From Chloroflexota bacterium (lineage in GTDB: Bacteria > Chloroflexota > Anaerolineae > Aggregatilineales > Phototrophicaceae), in assembly GCA_014338005.1 (NCBI GenBank), contig QUBZ01000020.1:1-52384 (forward strand): a stretch of 52,384 bases of DNA. Direction: 5' to 3'. Shown piece after piece: positions 41,854 to 50,605 of this stretch. Under the pieces are notes generated by a model. That model made no database searches, was not told where the DNA came from, and saw only the letters and a program-made list of their open reading frames with translations. How positions within the stretch are numbered: position 1 is the first letter of the stretch; each line of letters begins with the position of its first letter. A program made the translations under genes and the position numbers.

Positions 41854-42864
41854 ATGGATCTCAATACTCTATGGTTTATCCTGATCGCGGTTTTGTTCAT
41901 CGGGTACTTCTTCCTGGAGGGCTTTGACTACGGCGTGGGCATCCTGCTGCCCTTCCTGGGCAAAAACGATGAAGAACGCCGAATAGTTATCAATACCATC
42001 GGCCCATTCTGGGATGGCAACGAGGTCTGGCTGCTGACGGCCGGCGGGGCGATGTTCGCCGCCTTCCCCCAGATGTACGCCACCATCTTCAGCGGTTTTT
42101 ACCTGGCGCTGTTTTTGATGCTGGTCACGCTCATCTTGCGCGGGGTCGCCTTCGAGTTCCGCAGCAAGGACAAACGCCCCGGCTGGCGCAACACCTGGGA
42201 CTGGATGATCTTCCTGGGCAGCGCCGTCCCCGGCCTGCTGTGGGGGGTTGCCCTCAGCAACCTGGCGCGCGGTGTGGCAATTGACGCCAATATGCACTAT
42301 GTCGGCACATTCTGGGACCTGCTCAGCCCCTATTCGCTGCTCAGCGGGGTGGCGTCATTGATCGCTTTTACCCTGCATGGTGCGCTGTTTTTGTCCTTGA
42401 AGACCGAAGGGGAAATGGCGGAGCGGGCGCACCGCACGGCTTCCCGGCTGTGGCTGCCCGCCGTCGTTATCATCCTGGTTTTTGTCGTTGCCAGCTACGG
42501 CTCGACCGATATTTTCCAGCGGCTGGGCGTCAACCCCGGCATCGCGCCGTTGGGCGCGCTGGCGGCGCTGCTGTCCATCGGCTACTTCATCCGCGAGCGG
42601 CGTCACGGCTGGGCGTTCGTGGCCTCCGGCGCGAATCTGGCGCTTTCAGTCCTGACTATTTTCTCCGGCCTGTACCCGCGTCTGGTCATTTCCAACCTGA
42701 ACCCGGAGTGGAATCTCACCATCTATAATGCGTCATCCAGTGAATACACCCTCCAGGTGATGAGTCTGGTCGCGCTCATCTTCGTGCCGATTGTGCTGGC
42801 TTACCAGGCCTGGAGCTACTGGGTCTTCCGCAAGCGTATTTCACGCAGCGACCTGGAATATTAA
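41854..42864 (+). CDS. cydB: Cytochrome bd quinol oxidase subunit II
   Basis: A 336-residue polytopic CydB protein. 'LEGFDYGVGILLPFLGKNDEERR' near residues 22-44 and 'GPFWDGNEVWLLTAGGAMFAAFPQMYA' near 50-76 are family hallmarks. It is the structural partner of CydA, and with it forms the bd oxidase. AAGGAG (41842-41847) is six bases before the second of two adjacent ATGs (41851, 41854), which is why I chose the second; the first would add one Met. A terminator hairpin follows the stop. Confidence 0.95.
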   Translation: MDLNTLWFILIAVLFIGYFFLEGFDYGVGILLPFLGKNDEERRIVINTIGPFWDGNEVWLLTAGGAMFAAFPQMYATIFSGFYLALFLMLVTLILRGVAFEFRSKDKRPGWRNTWDWMIFLGSAVPGLLWGVALSNLARGVAIDANMHYVGTFWDLLSPYSLLSGVASLIAFTLHGALFLSLKTEGEMAERAHRTASRLWLPAVVIILVFVVASYGSTDIFQRLGVNPGIAPLGALAALLSIGYFIRERRHGWAFVASGANLALSVLTIFSGLYPRLVISNLNPEWNLTIYNASSSEYTLQVMSLVALIFVPIVLAYQAWSYWVFRKRISRSDLEY

Positions 42865-43088
42865 ACTGCTTTTTCGCCAGGGGCGTTCGTTTGAGCGCCC
42901 ATCCTCTTTTTCCTCACGCCGGTCAATCCGGGTTCAGTGTGTACACCATACGGCGAACGCGATCCTGATAAACCGCCATATTTATCACCCATATAATCTT
43001 CCAGGCTGGACGCAGCGACGATCTCAACCGGAATCCCGCGCAGCGGCGCAAGAAGATTAGAAGACAGGGTTGTTTTTGATTTCTGCAT
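42861..43088 (-). CDS. Possible small protein between cydB and cydD, unknown function
   Basis: A 75-codon frame on the minus strand ('MQKSKTTLSSNLLAPLRGIP', then a Gly/Ser/Tyr-rich middle with 'DYMGDKYGGLSG'). A good ribosome site, GGGGGA, lies six bases upstream of the ATG. There is no Cys, no membrane helix and no recognisable domain. It overlaps the cydB stop by four bases and spans the cydB terminator on the other strand. The ribosome site argues for a real peptide; the lack of similarity and the overlap argue against. I rate it as uncertain. Confidence 0.35.
   Translation of the reverse strand: MQKSKTTLSSNLLAPLRGIPVEIVAASSLEDYMGDKYGGLSGSRSPYGVHTEPGLTGVRKKRMGAQTNAPGEKAV
42881..42911 (+). 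terminator. Intrinsic terminator after cydB
   Basis: The stem GGGCGTTC / GAGCGCCC (8 bp including one G-T pair, loop GTTT) is followed by ATCCTCTTTTT. It lies 17 bases after the cydB stop, so cydDC probably has a separate promoter. Confidence 0.7.
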
Positions 43089-43164
43089 GGCGATCCCCCT
43101 TTTTCCGTTATAATCCCACTATGGGCGAAATAGAGTGAATTATACCCCCTAGGATTCCGGTGTT
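42912..43164 (+). other. Intergenic region before cydD with a -10-like TATAAT
   Basis: On the plus strand this stretch has no gene. TATAAT at 43109-43114 lies about 50 bases before the cydD start and is a good -10 box, but no matching -35 box at normal spacing is seen. The rest is occupied on the minus strand by the possible small protein. Confidence 0.4.
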
Positions 43165-44889
43165 ATGCATCTTGAAAAACGGCTGCGAATTGGGCGCGCG
43201 GCGCTGGCGCTCACGATTGGCCTGGGCGTTATCGCCGGGCTGCTGCTGGTAGCGCAGGCTTTTTTACTCAGCCGGGCGATCAATCTCGTTTTTTTGCAGG
43301 GCGCGGCGCTGGCAGACATTCTGCCCCTGCTGGCGTCCCTGCTGGGCGTGGGCGCGGCGCGCGCACTGGCGCTGTCGGGCGGCGAGGTCTCCGCACAGGG
43401 ATTGGCCGAAAGCGTCAAAACCGATCTGCGGGAGAGATTGTACGCACATATCCTGGCGCTCGGCCCGGCCTACACACGCGGCGAACGCAGCGGCGAACTG
43501 GTGAACACGGCGACCGGCGGCATCGAAGCCCTGGACGCCTATCTGCGCGAGTACATCCCGCAGGTGGCGCTGGCCGCCTTCGTGCCGCTCATCATGCTGC
43601 TAACTGTGTTCCCGATTGATCTGGTATCCGGCCTCGTGCTGCTGTTCACCGCGCCGCTCATCCCCCTTTTTATGATTCTGATCGGCAAGGCGGCGGGTGC
43701 GCTCAACCGCCGCCAGTGGACGGCGCTCAGCCGTATGAGCGCGCATTTCCTGGATGTGCTGCAAGGGCTGACCACACTCAAGCTGTTCCAGCGCAGCCGG
43801 GCGCAGATCGAAATCATCGCCGCTGTCAGCGACCAGTTCCGCAAAACCACGCTCGACGTGCTGCGCGTGGCTTTTCTGTCGGCGCTGGTGCTGGAAATGG
43901 TGGCGACCATCAGCACGGCGGTCGTCGCGGTGGAAATCGGCCTGCGGCTTTTACATGGCGTGCTGGACTTCGAACGGGCGTTTTTTGTGCTGGTACTCGC
44001 CCCAGAGTTTTATCTGCCGCTGCGGACGCTCGGCATTCGTTTCCACGCTGGCGTGGCCGGCGCAACCGCCGCGCGGCGCATCTTCGAGGTGCTGGAAACG
44101 CCGCCGGAGGTCATGCTCACTGACAATGCCCGACCGCTGCCACCGCCGTCGTTTCACATCCGGCTGGAGAACGTGGTTTACGCCTACGGCGACCGACCGG
44201 CGCTCAACGGCCTGTCGCTGGAAATCCGCCCCGGCGAACGGCTGGCGCTGGTCGGGCCGAGCGGTGGCGGCAAAACGACCATCAGCCAGCTTTTGTTACG
44301 TTTCATCGAACCCCGGGGCGGGCAGATCACTGTAGACAGTTTTCCGCTTCATGATCTACCGGCGGACAGCTGGCGCGAACAGATTGCCTGGGTTCCGCAA
44401 AACCCGTACCTGTTCAACGCCAGTGCCGCCGATAATATTCGCCTGGGCAAACCTTCGGCCACAATGGCCGAAATTATCGAAGCGGCGCGGCTGGCGGGCG
44501 CGCACGAGTTCATTTCGGCGCTGCCGTCCGGTTACGATACCCTCATCGGCGAACGCGGCGCGCGGCTGAGCGGCGGGCAGGCGCAGCGCATCGCCCTGGC
44601 GCGCGCCTTCCTGCGCGATGCGCCGCTGCTTATCCTGGATGAAGCCACCGCCCACCTCGACCCGGAAACGGAACTGCTGATTCAGGCATCCATAAACCGG
44701 CTGATGCAGGGGCGAACGGCGCTTATCATCGCCCATCGGTTAAGCACGGTTTATAATGCTGATCGCATCGCCGTGATTGACGGCGGGCGCGTGGTCGAAA
44801 CCGGCGCGCACGAGGAACTTTTGCGGCAGAACGGCGTGTATCGCCAACTGGTAACAGCTTATGCGGGAGAACAAGCTAAACCTTTCTAA
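43165..44889 (+). CDS. cydD: Thiol reductant ABC exporter subunit CydD
   Basis: A 574-residue half-transporter. Six hydrophobic segments fill residues 1-310 and an ABC ATPase fills the rest: Walker A 'GPSGGGKTT' near 366-374, signature LSGGQAQR near 470-477, and Walker B '[14 protein letters not shown]'. CydD and CydC together export glutathione and cysteine to the periplasm and are needed to assemble bd oxidase. The location next to cydAB and upstream of a second half-transporter supports this over a generic lipid exporter. It is 300 bases after cydB and two bases before cydC. Confidence 0.9.
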   Translation: MHLEKRLRIGRAALALTIGLGVIAGLLLVAQAFLLSRAINLVFLQGAALADILPLLASLLGVGAARALALSGGEVSAQGLAESVKTDLRERLYAHILALGPAYTRGERSGELVNTATGGIEALDAYLREYIPQVALAAFVPLIMLLTVFPIDLVSGLVLLFTAPLIPLFMILIGKAAGALNRRQWTALSRMSAHFLDVLQGLTTLKLFQRSRAQIEIIAAVSDQFRKTTLDVLRVAFLSALVLEMVATISTAVVAVEIGLRLLHGVLDFERAFFVLVLAPEFYLPLRTLGIRFHAGVAGATAARRIFEVLETPPEVMLTDNARPLPPPSFHIRLENVVYAYGDRPALNGLSLEIRPGERLALVGPSGGGKTTISQLLLRFIEPRGGQITVDSFPLHDLPADSWREQIAWVPQNPYLFNASAADNIRLGKPSATMAEIIEAARLAGAHEFISALPSGYDTLIGERGARLSGGQAQRIALARAFLRDAPLLILDEATAHLDPETELLIQASINRLMQGRTALIIAHRLSTVYNADRIAVIDGGRVVETGAHEELLRQNGVYRQLVTAYAGEQAKPF

Positions 44890-44891
44890 AA

Positions 44892-46637
44892 ATGAACCAA
44901 CGAACGATCTTCTTACGACTGCTCCGGCTGACCGCGCCGTTCTGGAAGTGGATGGCGCTGGCGGCGCTGCTGGGCGCGCTGACCATCGCCAGCAGCATCG
45001 CCCTGCTGGCCGCTTCGGCCTATATCATCGCCCGCGCCGCCCTGCGCCCTTCGATTGCGGATTTGCAGGTCGCCATCGTCGGCGTGCGTTTTTTCGGCAT
45101 CGCGCGCGGTGTATTCCGCTACCTGGAGCGGCTGGTTTCCCACGAGGCGAACTTCCGTCTGCTGGCGCGGCTGCGAGTGTGGTTTTATACGGCGCTCGAA
45201 CCGCTGGCCCCGGCGCGTCTGGCGCACCACCGGGGCGGCGATCTGCTGGCACGCATCGTCGCCGACATTGACACGCTGGAACATTTTTATGTGCGCGTGC
45301 TGGCCCCTCCGGTGGTGGCGCTGCTTATCGCCCTTTTGATGGGCATTTTTCTGTCCGCCTATGACGTGCGGCTGGCATTGGCGGTGCTGGCCGTCCTGGC
45401 GCTGGCAGGCGTCGGCGTCCCGCTGCTGACGCGCTATCTCTCCCGCGATGCAGGCCAGGTGATGGCGCAAACGCGCGGCGAACTGAACGCCGCCCTGCTG
45501 GATGGCATCCAGGGCAGCGCGGATGTGATCGCTTTCGGCCAGCAGGAAGCACAGTTGGCGCGTATCCAGGGCATTAACCGACAGCTTTCGCGCTGGCAGC
45601 GCCGCATGGCGCGTATTCGCGGCCTGGATGCGGCACTCGGTGCGCTGCTGGTTAACCTGGCGGCGACGCTGGTGCTGGCGCTGGTGACCCCATTGGTGCG
45701 CGCCGGGCAAATCGAAGGCGTGGATGTGGCAGTGCTGGCGCTGGCAACGATGGCGAGTTTTGAGTCCGTCCTGGGGCTGCCGATGGCTTTTCAATACCTG
45801 GGCAGCAGTTTGGCCGCCGGACGCCGCCTGTTTGAAATCGTGGATGAAAAGCCGGTTCTGGCGGCGCAGGACTATCCCCAGGCACAATCCCCTCCCTCCA
45901 ATTTTGATCTGGTTTTTGAAAACGTCACTTTTCGTTATACGGCGGATTCTCCGCCTGCGCTGGATAGCGTCGGCTTTACGCTGCGGCAGGGCCGGCGGCT
46001 GGCAATCGTCGGCTCAAGCGGCGCCGGCAAATCCACGCTGGTTAATCTGCTGCTGCGTTTTTGGGACTATGAGCAGGGGTTTATTGCGCTCGGCGGGCGC
46101 GACATCCGCGACTATGACCCCGAACACCTGCGAAGCTGGATCGCAGTCGTCAGTCAAAACACCTATCTGTTCAACACCACTGTTCGAGAAAACATCCTAC
46201 TCGGACGCCAGAACGCATCCGAAGCCGAGATGATTGAAGCGGCGCGGCAAGCGCAGATTCACGACTTCATCACCACTCTGCCGGGTGGGTACGATACCTG
46301 GGTGGGCGAACAGGGTTTGCGCCTCAGCGGCGGCGAACGCCAGCGTATCGCCATCGCCCGCGCGCTGCTAAAAGACGCGCCGGTGCTGGTGCTGGACGAA
46401 GCCACCACCGGCCTGGACTCTGTGACTGAGCGCGACGTGATAACCGCGCTCTACCGTTTGATGGAGGGGCGCACCGTATTGATGATTACCCACCGCCTAA
46501 CCGGACTCCAGGCGATGGACGAAATTCTGGTACTGCACGAGGGCAAATTAGCGGAGCGCGGCACACACGCCGGGTTAGTCCAGTCGCAAGGGCGGTATTT
46601 TAAAATGTCGGCGCTGCAAAACGAAAGTCTGCGGTAG
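44892..46637 (+). CDS. cydC: Thiol reductant ABC exporter subunit CydC
   Basis: A 581-residue half-transporter, the partner of CydD. Transmembrane segments fill residues about 15-320. 'ASAYIIARAALRPSIADLQVAIVGVRFFGIARGVFRYLERLVSH' near residues 38-80 is a CydC signature. The ATPase has Walker A 'GSSGAGKST', signature LSGGERQR and Walker B 'VLVLDEATTGLDS'. The ATG follows the cydD stop after two bases. Its stop is only four bases from the stop of the convergent murQ gene, leaving no room for a terminator between them. Confidence 0.9.
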   Translation: MNQRTIFLRLLRLTAPFWKWMALAALLGALTIASSIALLAASAYIIARAALRPSIADLQVAIVGVRFFGIARGVFRYLERLVSHEANFRLLARLRVWFYTALEPLAPARLAHHRGGDLLARIVADIDTLEHFYVRVLAPPVVALLIALLMGIFLSAYDVRLALAVLAVLALAGVGVPLLTRYLSRDAGQVMAQTRGELNAALLDGIQGSADVIAFGQQEAQLARIQGINRQLSRWQRRMARIRGLDAALGALLVNLAATLVLALVTPLVRAGQIEGVDVAVLALATMASFESVLGLPMAFQYLGSSLAAGRRLFEIVDEKPVLAAQDYPQAQSPPSNFDLVFENVTFRYTADSPPALDSVGFTLRQGRRLAIVGSSGAGKSTLVNLLLRFWDYEQGFIALGGRDIRDYDPEHLRSWIAVVSQNTYLFNTTVRENILLGRQNASEAEMIEAARQAQIHDFITTLPGGYDTWVGEQGLRLSGGERQRIAIARALLKDAPVLVLDEATTGLDSVTERDVITALYRLMEGRTVLMITHRLTGLQAMDEILVLHEGKLAERGTHAGLVQSQGRYFKMSALQNESLR

Positions 46638-46641
46638 CGGC

Positions 46642-47529
46642 TCAACCGTCTTTTTCGCCGATCAGCGCGCTCAACCGCCCGTGCGCCGATACCAGCCGCG
46701 CCCGCGCTTCTTCCGGCGTGATGCCCAGCAGACCGACCACGATGGCGGTTTTCACCTGGTTGTCGGCCAGTGCCAGCAGGCGGGCGGCCTGCTCCTCATC
46801 CACGCCGACCACTTCCGACACGATGCGGCGCGCGCGGTCGGCCAGCTTTTGATTGGTGACTTTAACATCCACCATCCGGTTGCCATAGACCTTGCCGAGC
46901 GAAATCATGGTGGCCGTACTGAGCATGTTCAGAATCATCTTCTGCGCCGTGCCGGCCTTCAGCCGGGTCGAACCGGCGATCACCTCCGGCCCGACCGGCG
47001 CGGCAATGTTTATCTGCGCCGCTTCCAGCACAGGCGACGGCGCGTTACAGGCGATGCCGACGGTGACAGCCCCGCGTTCGTTCGCTGCTGCCAGCGCGCC
47101 CAGCACGTAGGGCGTCCTACCGCTGGCGGCGATGCCGACCACTATATCGCGCTCGGTTACATTCAGCGCCAGCAGGTCTCGGCGTCCGGCGTCCGGGTCA
47201 TCCTCCGCGCCTTCGACGGCCTGCGTCAGCGCGGCCATGCCCCCGGCGATGAGCGCCTGCACCATGTCCGGTTCGGTGCTGAAGGTCGGCACGCACTCTA
47301 CAGCGTCCAGCATCCCCAACCGTCCACTTGTGCCGGCGCCAACATAAATCATCCGCCCGCCCCTACGCAGCCGGTCGGCGGCAGCCTCGACCGCGCGCGC
47401 AATCTCCGGCAGCGCCGCCCGCACCACCGCCGCGACGGTGGCATCCTCGGCGTTCATGATCTGCACGATCTCCAGCGCCGACAGGCGGTCAATATGGGTA
47501 GACTGCGGGTTGGGTTGTTCGGTCAGCAT
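46642..47529 (-). CDS. murQ: N-acetylmuramic acid 6-phosphate etherase
   Basis: A 295-residue SIS-fold enzyme of the MurQ family. 'YVGAGTSGRLGMLDAVEC' near residues 62-79 is the sugar-phosphate site, with the catalytic acid Glu of 'DAVEC' at about 78. 'GIAASGRTPYVLGAL' and 'VGIACNAPSPV' are the other conserved loops. It cleaves MurNAc 6-phosphate into GlcNAc 6-phosphate and D-lactate. It is the last gene of a peptidoglycan-salvage operon whose other genes supply MurNAc. Confidence 0.95.
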   Translation of the reverse strand: MLTEQPNPQSTHIDRLSALEIVQIMNAEDATVAAVVRAALPEIARAVEAAADRLRRGGRMIYVGAGTSGRLGMLDAVECVPTFSTEPDMVQALIAGGMAALTQAVEGAEDDPDAGRRDLLALNVTERDIVVGIAASGRTPYVLGALAAANERGAVTVGIACNAPSPVLEAAQINIAAPVGPEVIAGSTRLKAGTAQKMILNMLSTATMISLGKVYGNRMVDVKVTNQKLADRARRIVSEVVGVDEEQAARLLALADNQVKTAIVVGLLGITPEEARARLVSAHGRLSALIGEKDG

Positions 47530-47533
47530 GGTT

Positions 47534-48445
47534 TTACACCGTCAGCAAAGCGATCAAAATGCTCAAGGTGACGATGCTCGCCAGCGTGCTGACGAGTGTC
47601 ACGGCAGATGTAAATTCGGTGTCGCTGTTGAACTGGGTCGCCAGCGCGTTCGCCAGCACCGCCGTCGGCATACTGGATTCAACAATCGCCACCTGGAAGG
47701 TCACGCCGGTCAGCCCCAGCAGCGCCGCCAGCGGAAAGGCGATAAAAGGGGCCAGCACCAGCCGGATTCCGGTCGCCAGCAGCAGCGGTCGCCAGCGCAC
47801 ACGCAGCGACGTTTCCGCCAGCTTCAACCCTAGTAGCGCCAGCATCCCCGGAACGGAGGCTTGCGACAGGATGCCGATAGCACGTTCCAGCGGCAGCGGC
47901 AGCGTGATCTCGGCCAGATTGACGATTAACCCGGCCAGCGCCGCGTAGGCAATCGGCACTTTCAGCACATTCAGAACGGCTACTTTCACCGACGCTTCGC
48001 CGCGCGAGGCGAAATAAACACCCAGTACATTCCCCATCATCACCGACATCACATAATAAATAATTGCCTGCCGCTCCCCATCCGGGCCAAAAGCAAAACG
48101 GTTGAGCGGGATGCCATAGTTAGCCGCGTTCACCAGGATGATGCTAATCAGGAAGGCGCTTTCCAGCTTGCGGTCAAACTTCGCCAACCGGGATACTCCC
48201 AGACCGATCAAAGCCATCAGCAGCGACATCGTTACCGCGACCGCCGCCAGCCCGATCACTTCCCCACCCCGCAAATCCGACTGCACGATGCCGGTAAACG
48301 CCAGGGACGGAATGAACAGGTAGACCAGCAGCGTGGACAGGCCGCGCGGGTCGGGGTTCAGGCGGCGGGCGATCACGATCACAATCCCGACGATGATAAA
48401 AATCGGGCTGATGACATTGAGCATGATGCTGAGAAGTTCGACCAT
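47534..48445 (-). CDS. AEC family transporter
   Basis: A 303-residue integral membrane protein with ten hydrophobic helices and the AEC (auxin efflux carrier) two-bundle arrangement. Features are 'LLSIMLNVISPIFIIVGIVIVIARRLNPDPRGLSTLLVYLFIPSLAFTGI', an Asn-containing 'ILVNAANYGIPLNRFAFG' (position of the conserved N..P loop), and 'ESSMPTAVLANALATQF'. Bacterial AEC proteins carry organic acids such as malate. Located four bases before murQ and four after the kinase in a salvage operon, it may move the D-lactate made by MurQ, or an amino sugar. This substrate is inferred. Confidence 0.88.
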   Translation of the reverse strand: MVELLSIMLNVISPIFIIVGIVIVIARRLNPDPRGLSTLLVYLFIPSLAFTGIVQSDLRGGEVIGLAAVAVTMSLLMALIGLGVSRLAKFDRKLESAFLISIILVNAANYGIPLNRFAFGPDGERQAIIYYVMSVMMGNVLGVYFASRGEASVKVAVLNVLKVPIAYAALAGLIVNLAEITLPLPLERAIGILSQASVPGMLALLGLKLAETSLRVRWRPLLLATGIRLVLAPFIAFPLAALLGLTGVTFQVAIVESSMPTAVLANALATQFNSDTEFTSAVTLVSTLASIVTLSILIALLTV

Positions 48446-48449
48446 GACC

Positions 48450-49364
48450 TTAGCCTCGATGTTTCAGGTGATTGAGCGCCAGAATTGCCGCGCCCACAAC
48501 CGGCGGATGGCGCGGAACAGGGATGTCGGCCAGCCCCAGCAGTTCGCACAGCCGGCTGCTGAGGGAGTTTGGCGCGGTTAATAAACCGCCGGCAAAAGCC
48601 AGCGGCAGCGGCTCCATATTCAGCCGGCGTTGAACCGCCCGCGCCGCCAGCGCCAGATCGCGCGCGGCTTGCTCCACGATGGTCTGGGCGGCGGTTTCAC
48701 CCAGCGCGGCCTGTTCCAGCACCACTCCGGCCAGCGCGGCTATTTCAGGATTACGCGGCGTGTCGGCCCAGTACAGCCAGGCGGCCAGCACGCCTGCGTC
48801 TGCCAACCCCAACCGCTCCAGCAGCGCAGCGGTCAGGCCAGTTTTGCGGCTGCGCCCGTCGGCGGCGCGCGCCACAGCCCGCAGCCCTTCCAGACCCAAC
48901 CAGAAGCCGCTGCCCTCGTCCCCCAGCAGATAGCCCCAGCCGCCAACCCGCACGTAATCACCCGCCGCGTTCGCGCCGCAGGCCAGGCTTCCGGTCCCGG
49001 CCAGCACCAGGATTCCGCGCCGTTCGCCAAACGCCCCGGCCAGCGCAATTTCGTGATCGGAACTGGCCGCCACCGCCGCGTCCGGCAGCACATCTCGCAC
49101 CGTTTCGCGCAGCCAATCGCCGGAATGCGCCGCGTCCGCCCCGGCCACGCCGATTCCCACCGCGCCGATTTGCTCCGGCGCTAAAGAGGCATTCGCCAGC
49201 GCCAGGCGCACAACCGTCCGAATGGTTTCGGCGGCAGCGTCTCTGCCGACCAGATTTGGGTTAACCGCGCCGCCGCTGCTCTGTCCCAGAATGAACAGAT
49301 TCTCATCCATCACGACGGCGCGCACCGTGCTGCCGCCGCCGTCAATACCCACCACACAGGTCAT
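48450..49364 (-). CDS. Amino-sugar kinase of the BadF/BadG family (MurK/NagK-like)
   Basis: A 304-residue ASKHA-fold ATPase. 'VVGIDGGGSTVRAVVMDE' (residues 4-21) is the first phosphate loop, 'ILVLAGTGSLACGAN' (about 114-128) the second, and 'LLGDEGSGFWLGLEGL' lies near the sugar pocket. Family members phosphorylate GlcNAc and, in MurK, also MurNAc. Here MurNAc 6-phosphate production is required by MurQ, which is encoded two genes downstream, and no PTS importer is present, so MurNAc kinase activity is likely. The ATG overlaps the serine hydrolase stop (ATGA). Confidence 0.88.
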   Translation of the reverse strand: MTCVVGIDGGGSTVRAVVMDENLFILGQSSGGAVNPNLVGRDAAAETIRTVVRLALANASLAPEQIGAVGIGVAGADAAHSGDWLRETVRDVLPDAAVAASSDHEIALAGAFGERRGILVLAGTGSLACGANAAGDYVRVGGWGYLLGDEGSGFWLGLEGLRAVARAADGRSRKTGLTAALLERLGLADAGVLAAWLYWADTPRNPEIAALAGVVLEQAALGETAAQTIVEQAARDLALAARAVQRRLNMEPLPLAFAGGLLTAPNSLSSRLCELLGLADIPVPRHPPVVGAAILALNHLKHRG

Positions 49365-50605
49365 AAAGCAGCCGCCAGAAGCGTATGCAGATCGCGCCGA
49401 AATTCAAATGTGCCGGGCTTCAGCCGCCCCGGATAAACGCTGTTCGTCAGCGCCGCCACCACCAGCGCGCGCGCCGGGTCAATCCATAATGACGTGCCGG
49501 TGAAGCCGGTATGCCCGTAAGCGGCCATGCTGAACAACTCCCCCGCCGACGACCCCTCCGCCGATTTCAGCACCCATCCCAGACCGCGCCGCTCGCCGTT
49601 GGTCTGCTCCTGTTTGGCCTCGCGCATCCACCTCGGCGAAATGCCCAGGCGCGCATCCTCGACCAGCCAGCCCTGGCCGAGCGCAGCCACATCCCTAGCC
49701 GCCGCAAACAGTCCCGCATGTCCGGCCACGCCCCCCACCCCGCAGGCATTTTCGTCGTGAACCTCGCCCCAGACGCGGCGCTTGCGCCACAGCGGATCAT
49801 CTTCGGTCGGGGCGATGCGGTCGCGGCTGATTCCGTTCTGCACCGGGTTGAACAGCGTGGTTTCCAGCTTCAAGGGTTCGATCACCCGCGCCGCGATGGC
49901 TTTGTCCAGTTGGCTGGATGCGCCGTACAGCCGGGAAACAGCCTCCCCCAACAGCATCAGCCCCAGGTCGCTGTAACGCACGCCGCTGCCGGGTTCGTCC
50001 ACAAACGGGTAATTCCACAGCGCCGCCAGCGCCCGCGACCAGCGTTCCTGCCGGGGAATCGGGTCGAAACCATCCGGGGGAACAGGCGCAGGGCCGGCGG
50101 CATTATAAACGTCCCGCCACGCCGCCAAACCGGACGTATGCGTGAGCAGGTGGCGGAACGTCACGTGCACCGGATCAATCCTTTTGTCGCGCATATCGTC
50201 CTTCACTGGCAGCGGCTTCTTGCTGTGCGGGTCTATTCCGCCGTCTAGCGGGCGCGGGCCGGAACGCCCAAATTCTGGCAGAACGGCCATAATCGGTGCA
50301 TCTAGACTCAGCCCATGTTCGCCCGCCAACGACAAAAATGCCGTCACCGTGAACAGCTTGGTGACTGAAGCCAGGTCGAACAGCGTGCCGGTAGTAACCG
50401 GGACAAGTCGGGTGTCAGGGTCAATCCAGCCCCAAGCCTGGTTTAAAACCACCTGCCCATCTTTAACGACGGCCACTACCGCCGCCGGAAACACCGTATC
50501 CAGGTTGGCGGTTATTAACGCCTGTAACCGCGCATCAGCAGCAGGTGGCAGCTCATTTACCGTGTGTGCAGAAGTTGTTTCGTCAATTGCTGTCATCATC
50601 ATCAT
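49361..50605 (-). CDS. Serine hydrolase of the beta-lactamase class C fold (AmiE-like)
   Basis: A 414-residue penicillin-binding-fold hydrolase. The SxxK motif 'SVTK' is at residues 80-83, the Tyr motif reads YSD ('VRYSDLGLMLLGEAV'), and the third motif is HTG in 'YGHTGFTGTSLW'. In Bacillus, a neighbour of namZ and nagZ of this fold (AmiE) releases MurNAc from peptides as an amidase. That fits here better than a beta-lactamase. No signal peptide is seen, so it is probably cytosolic. Four ATGs occur in a row (50596-50605); the first was used. It overlaps the end of namZ by 23 bases. Confidence 0.82.
   Translation of the reverse strand: MMMMTAIDETTSAHTVNELPPAADARLQALITANLDTVFPAAVVAVVKDGQVVLNQAWGWIDPDTRLVPVTTGTLFDLASVTKLFTVTAFLSLAGEHGLSLDAPIMAVLPEFGRSGPRPLDGGIDPHSKKPLPVKDDMRDKRIDPVHVTFRHLLTHTSGLAAWRDVYNAAGPAPVPPDGFDPIPRQERWSRALAALWNYPFVDEPGSGVRYSDLGLMLLGEAVSRLYGASSQLDKAIAARVIEPLKLETTLFNPVQNGISRDRIAPTEDDPLWRKRRVWGEVHDENACGVGGVAGHAGLFAAARDVAALGQGWLVEDARLGISPRWMREAKQEQTNGERRGLGWVLKSAEGSSAGELFSMAAYGHTGFTGTSLWIDPARALVVAALTNSVYPGRLKPGTFEFRRDLHTLLAAAL

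Noticed and set aside
49361..50605. Beta-lactamase resistance gene
   Set aside because: The fold is class C-like, but the Tyr motif is YSD and the third motif HTG, there is no signal peptide, and the operon is for peptidoglycan salvage.
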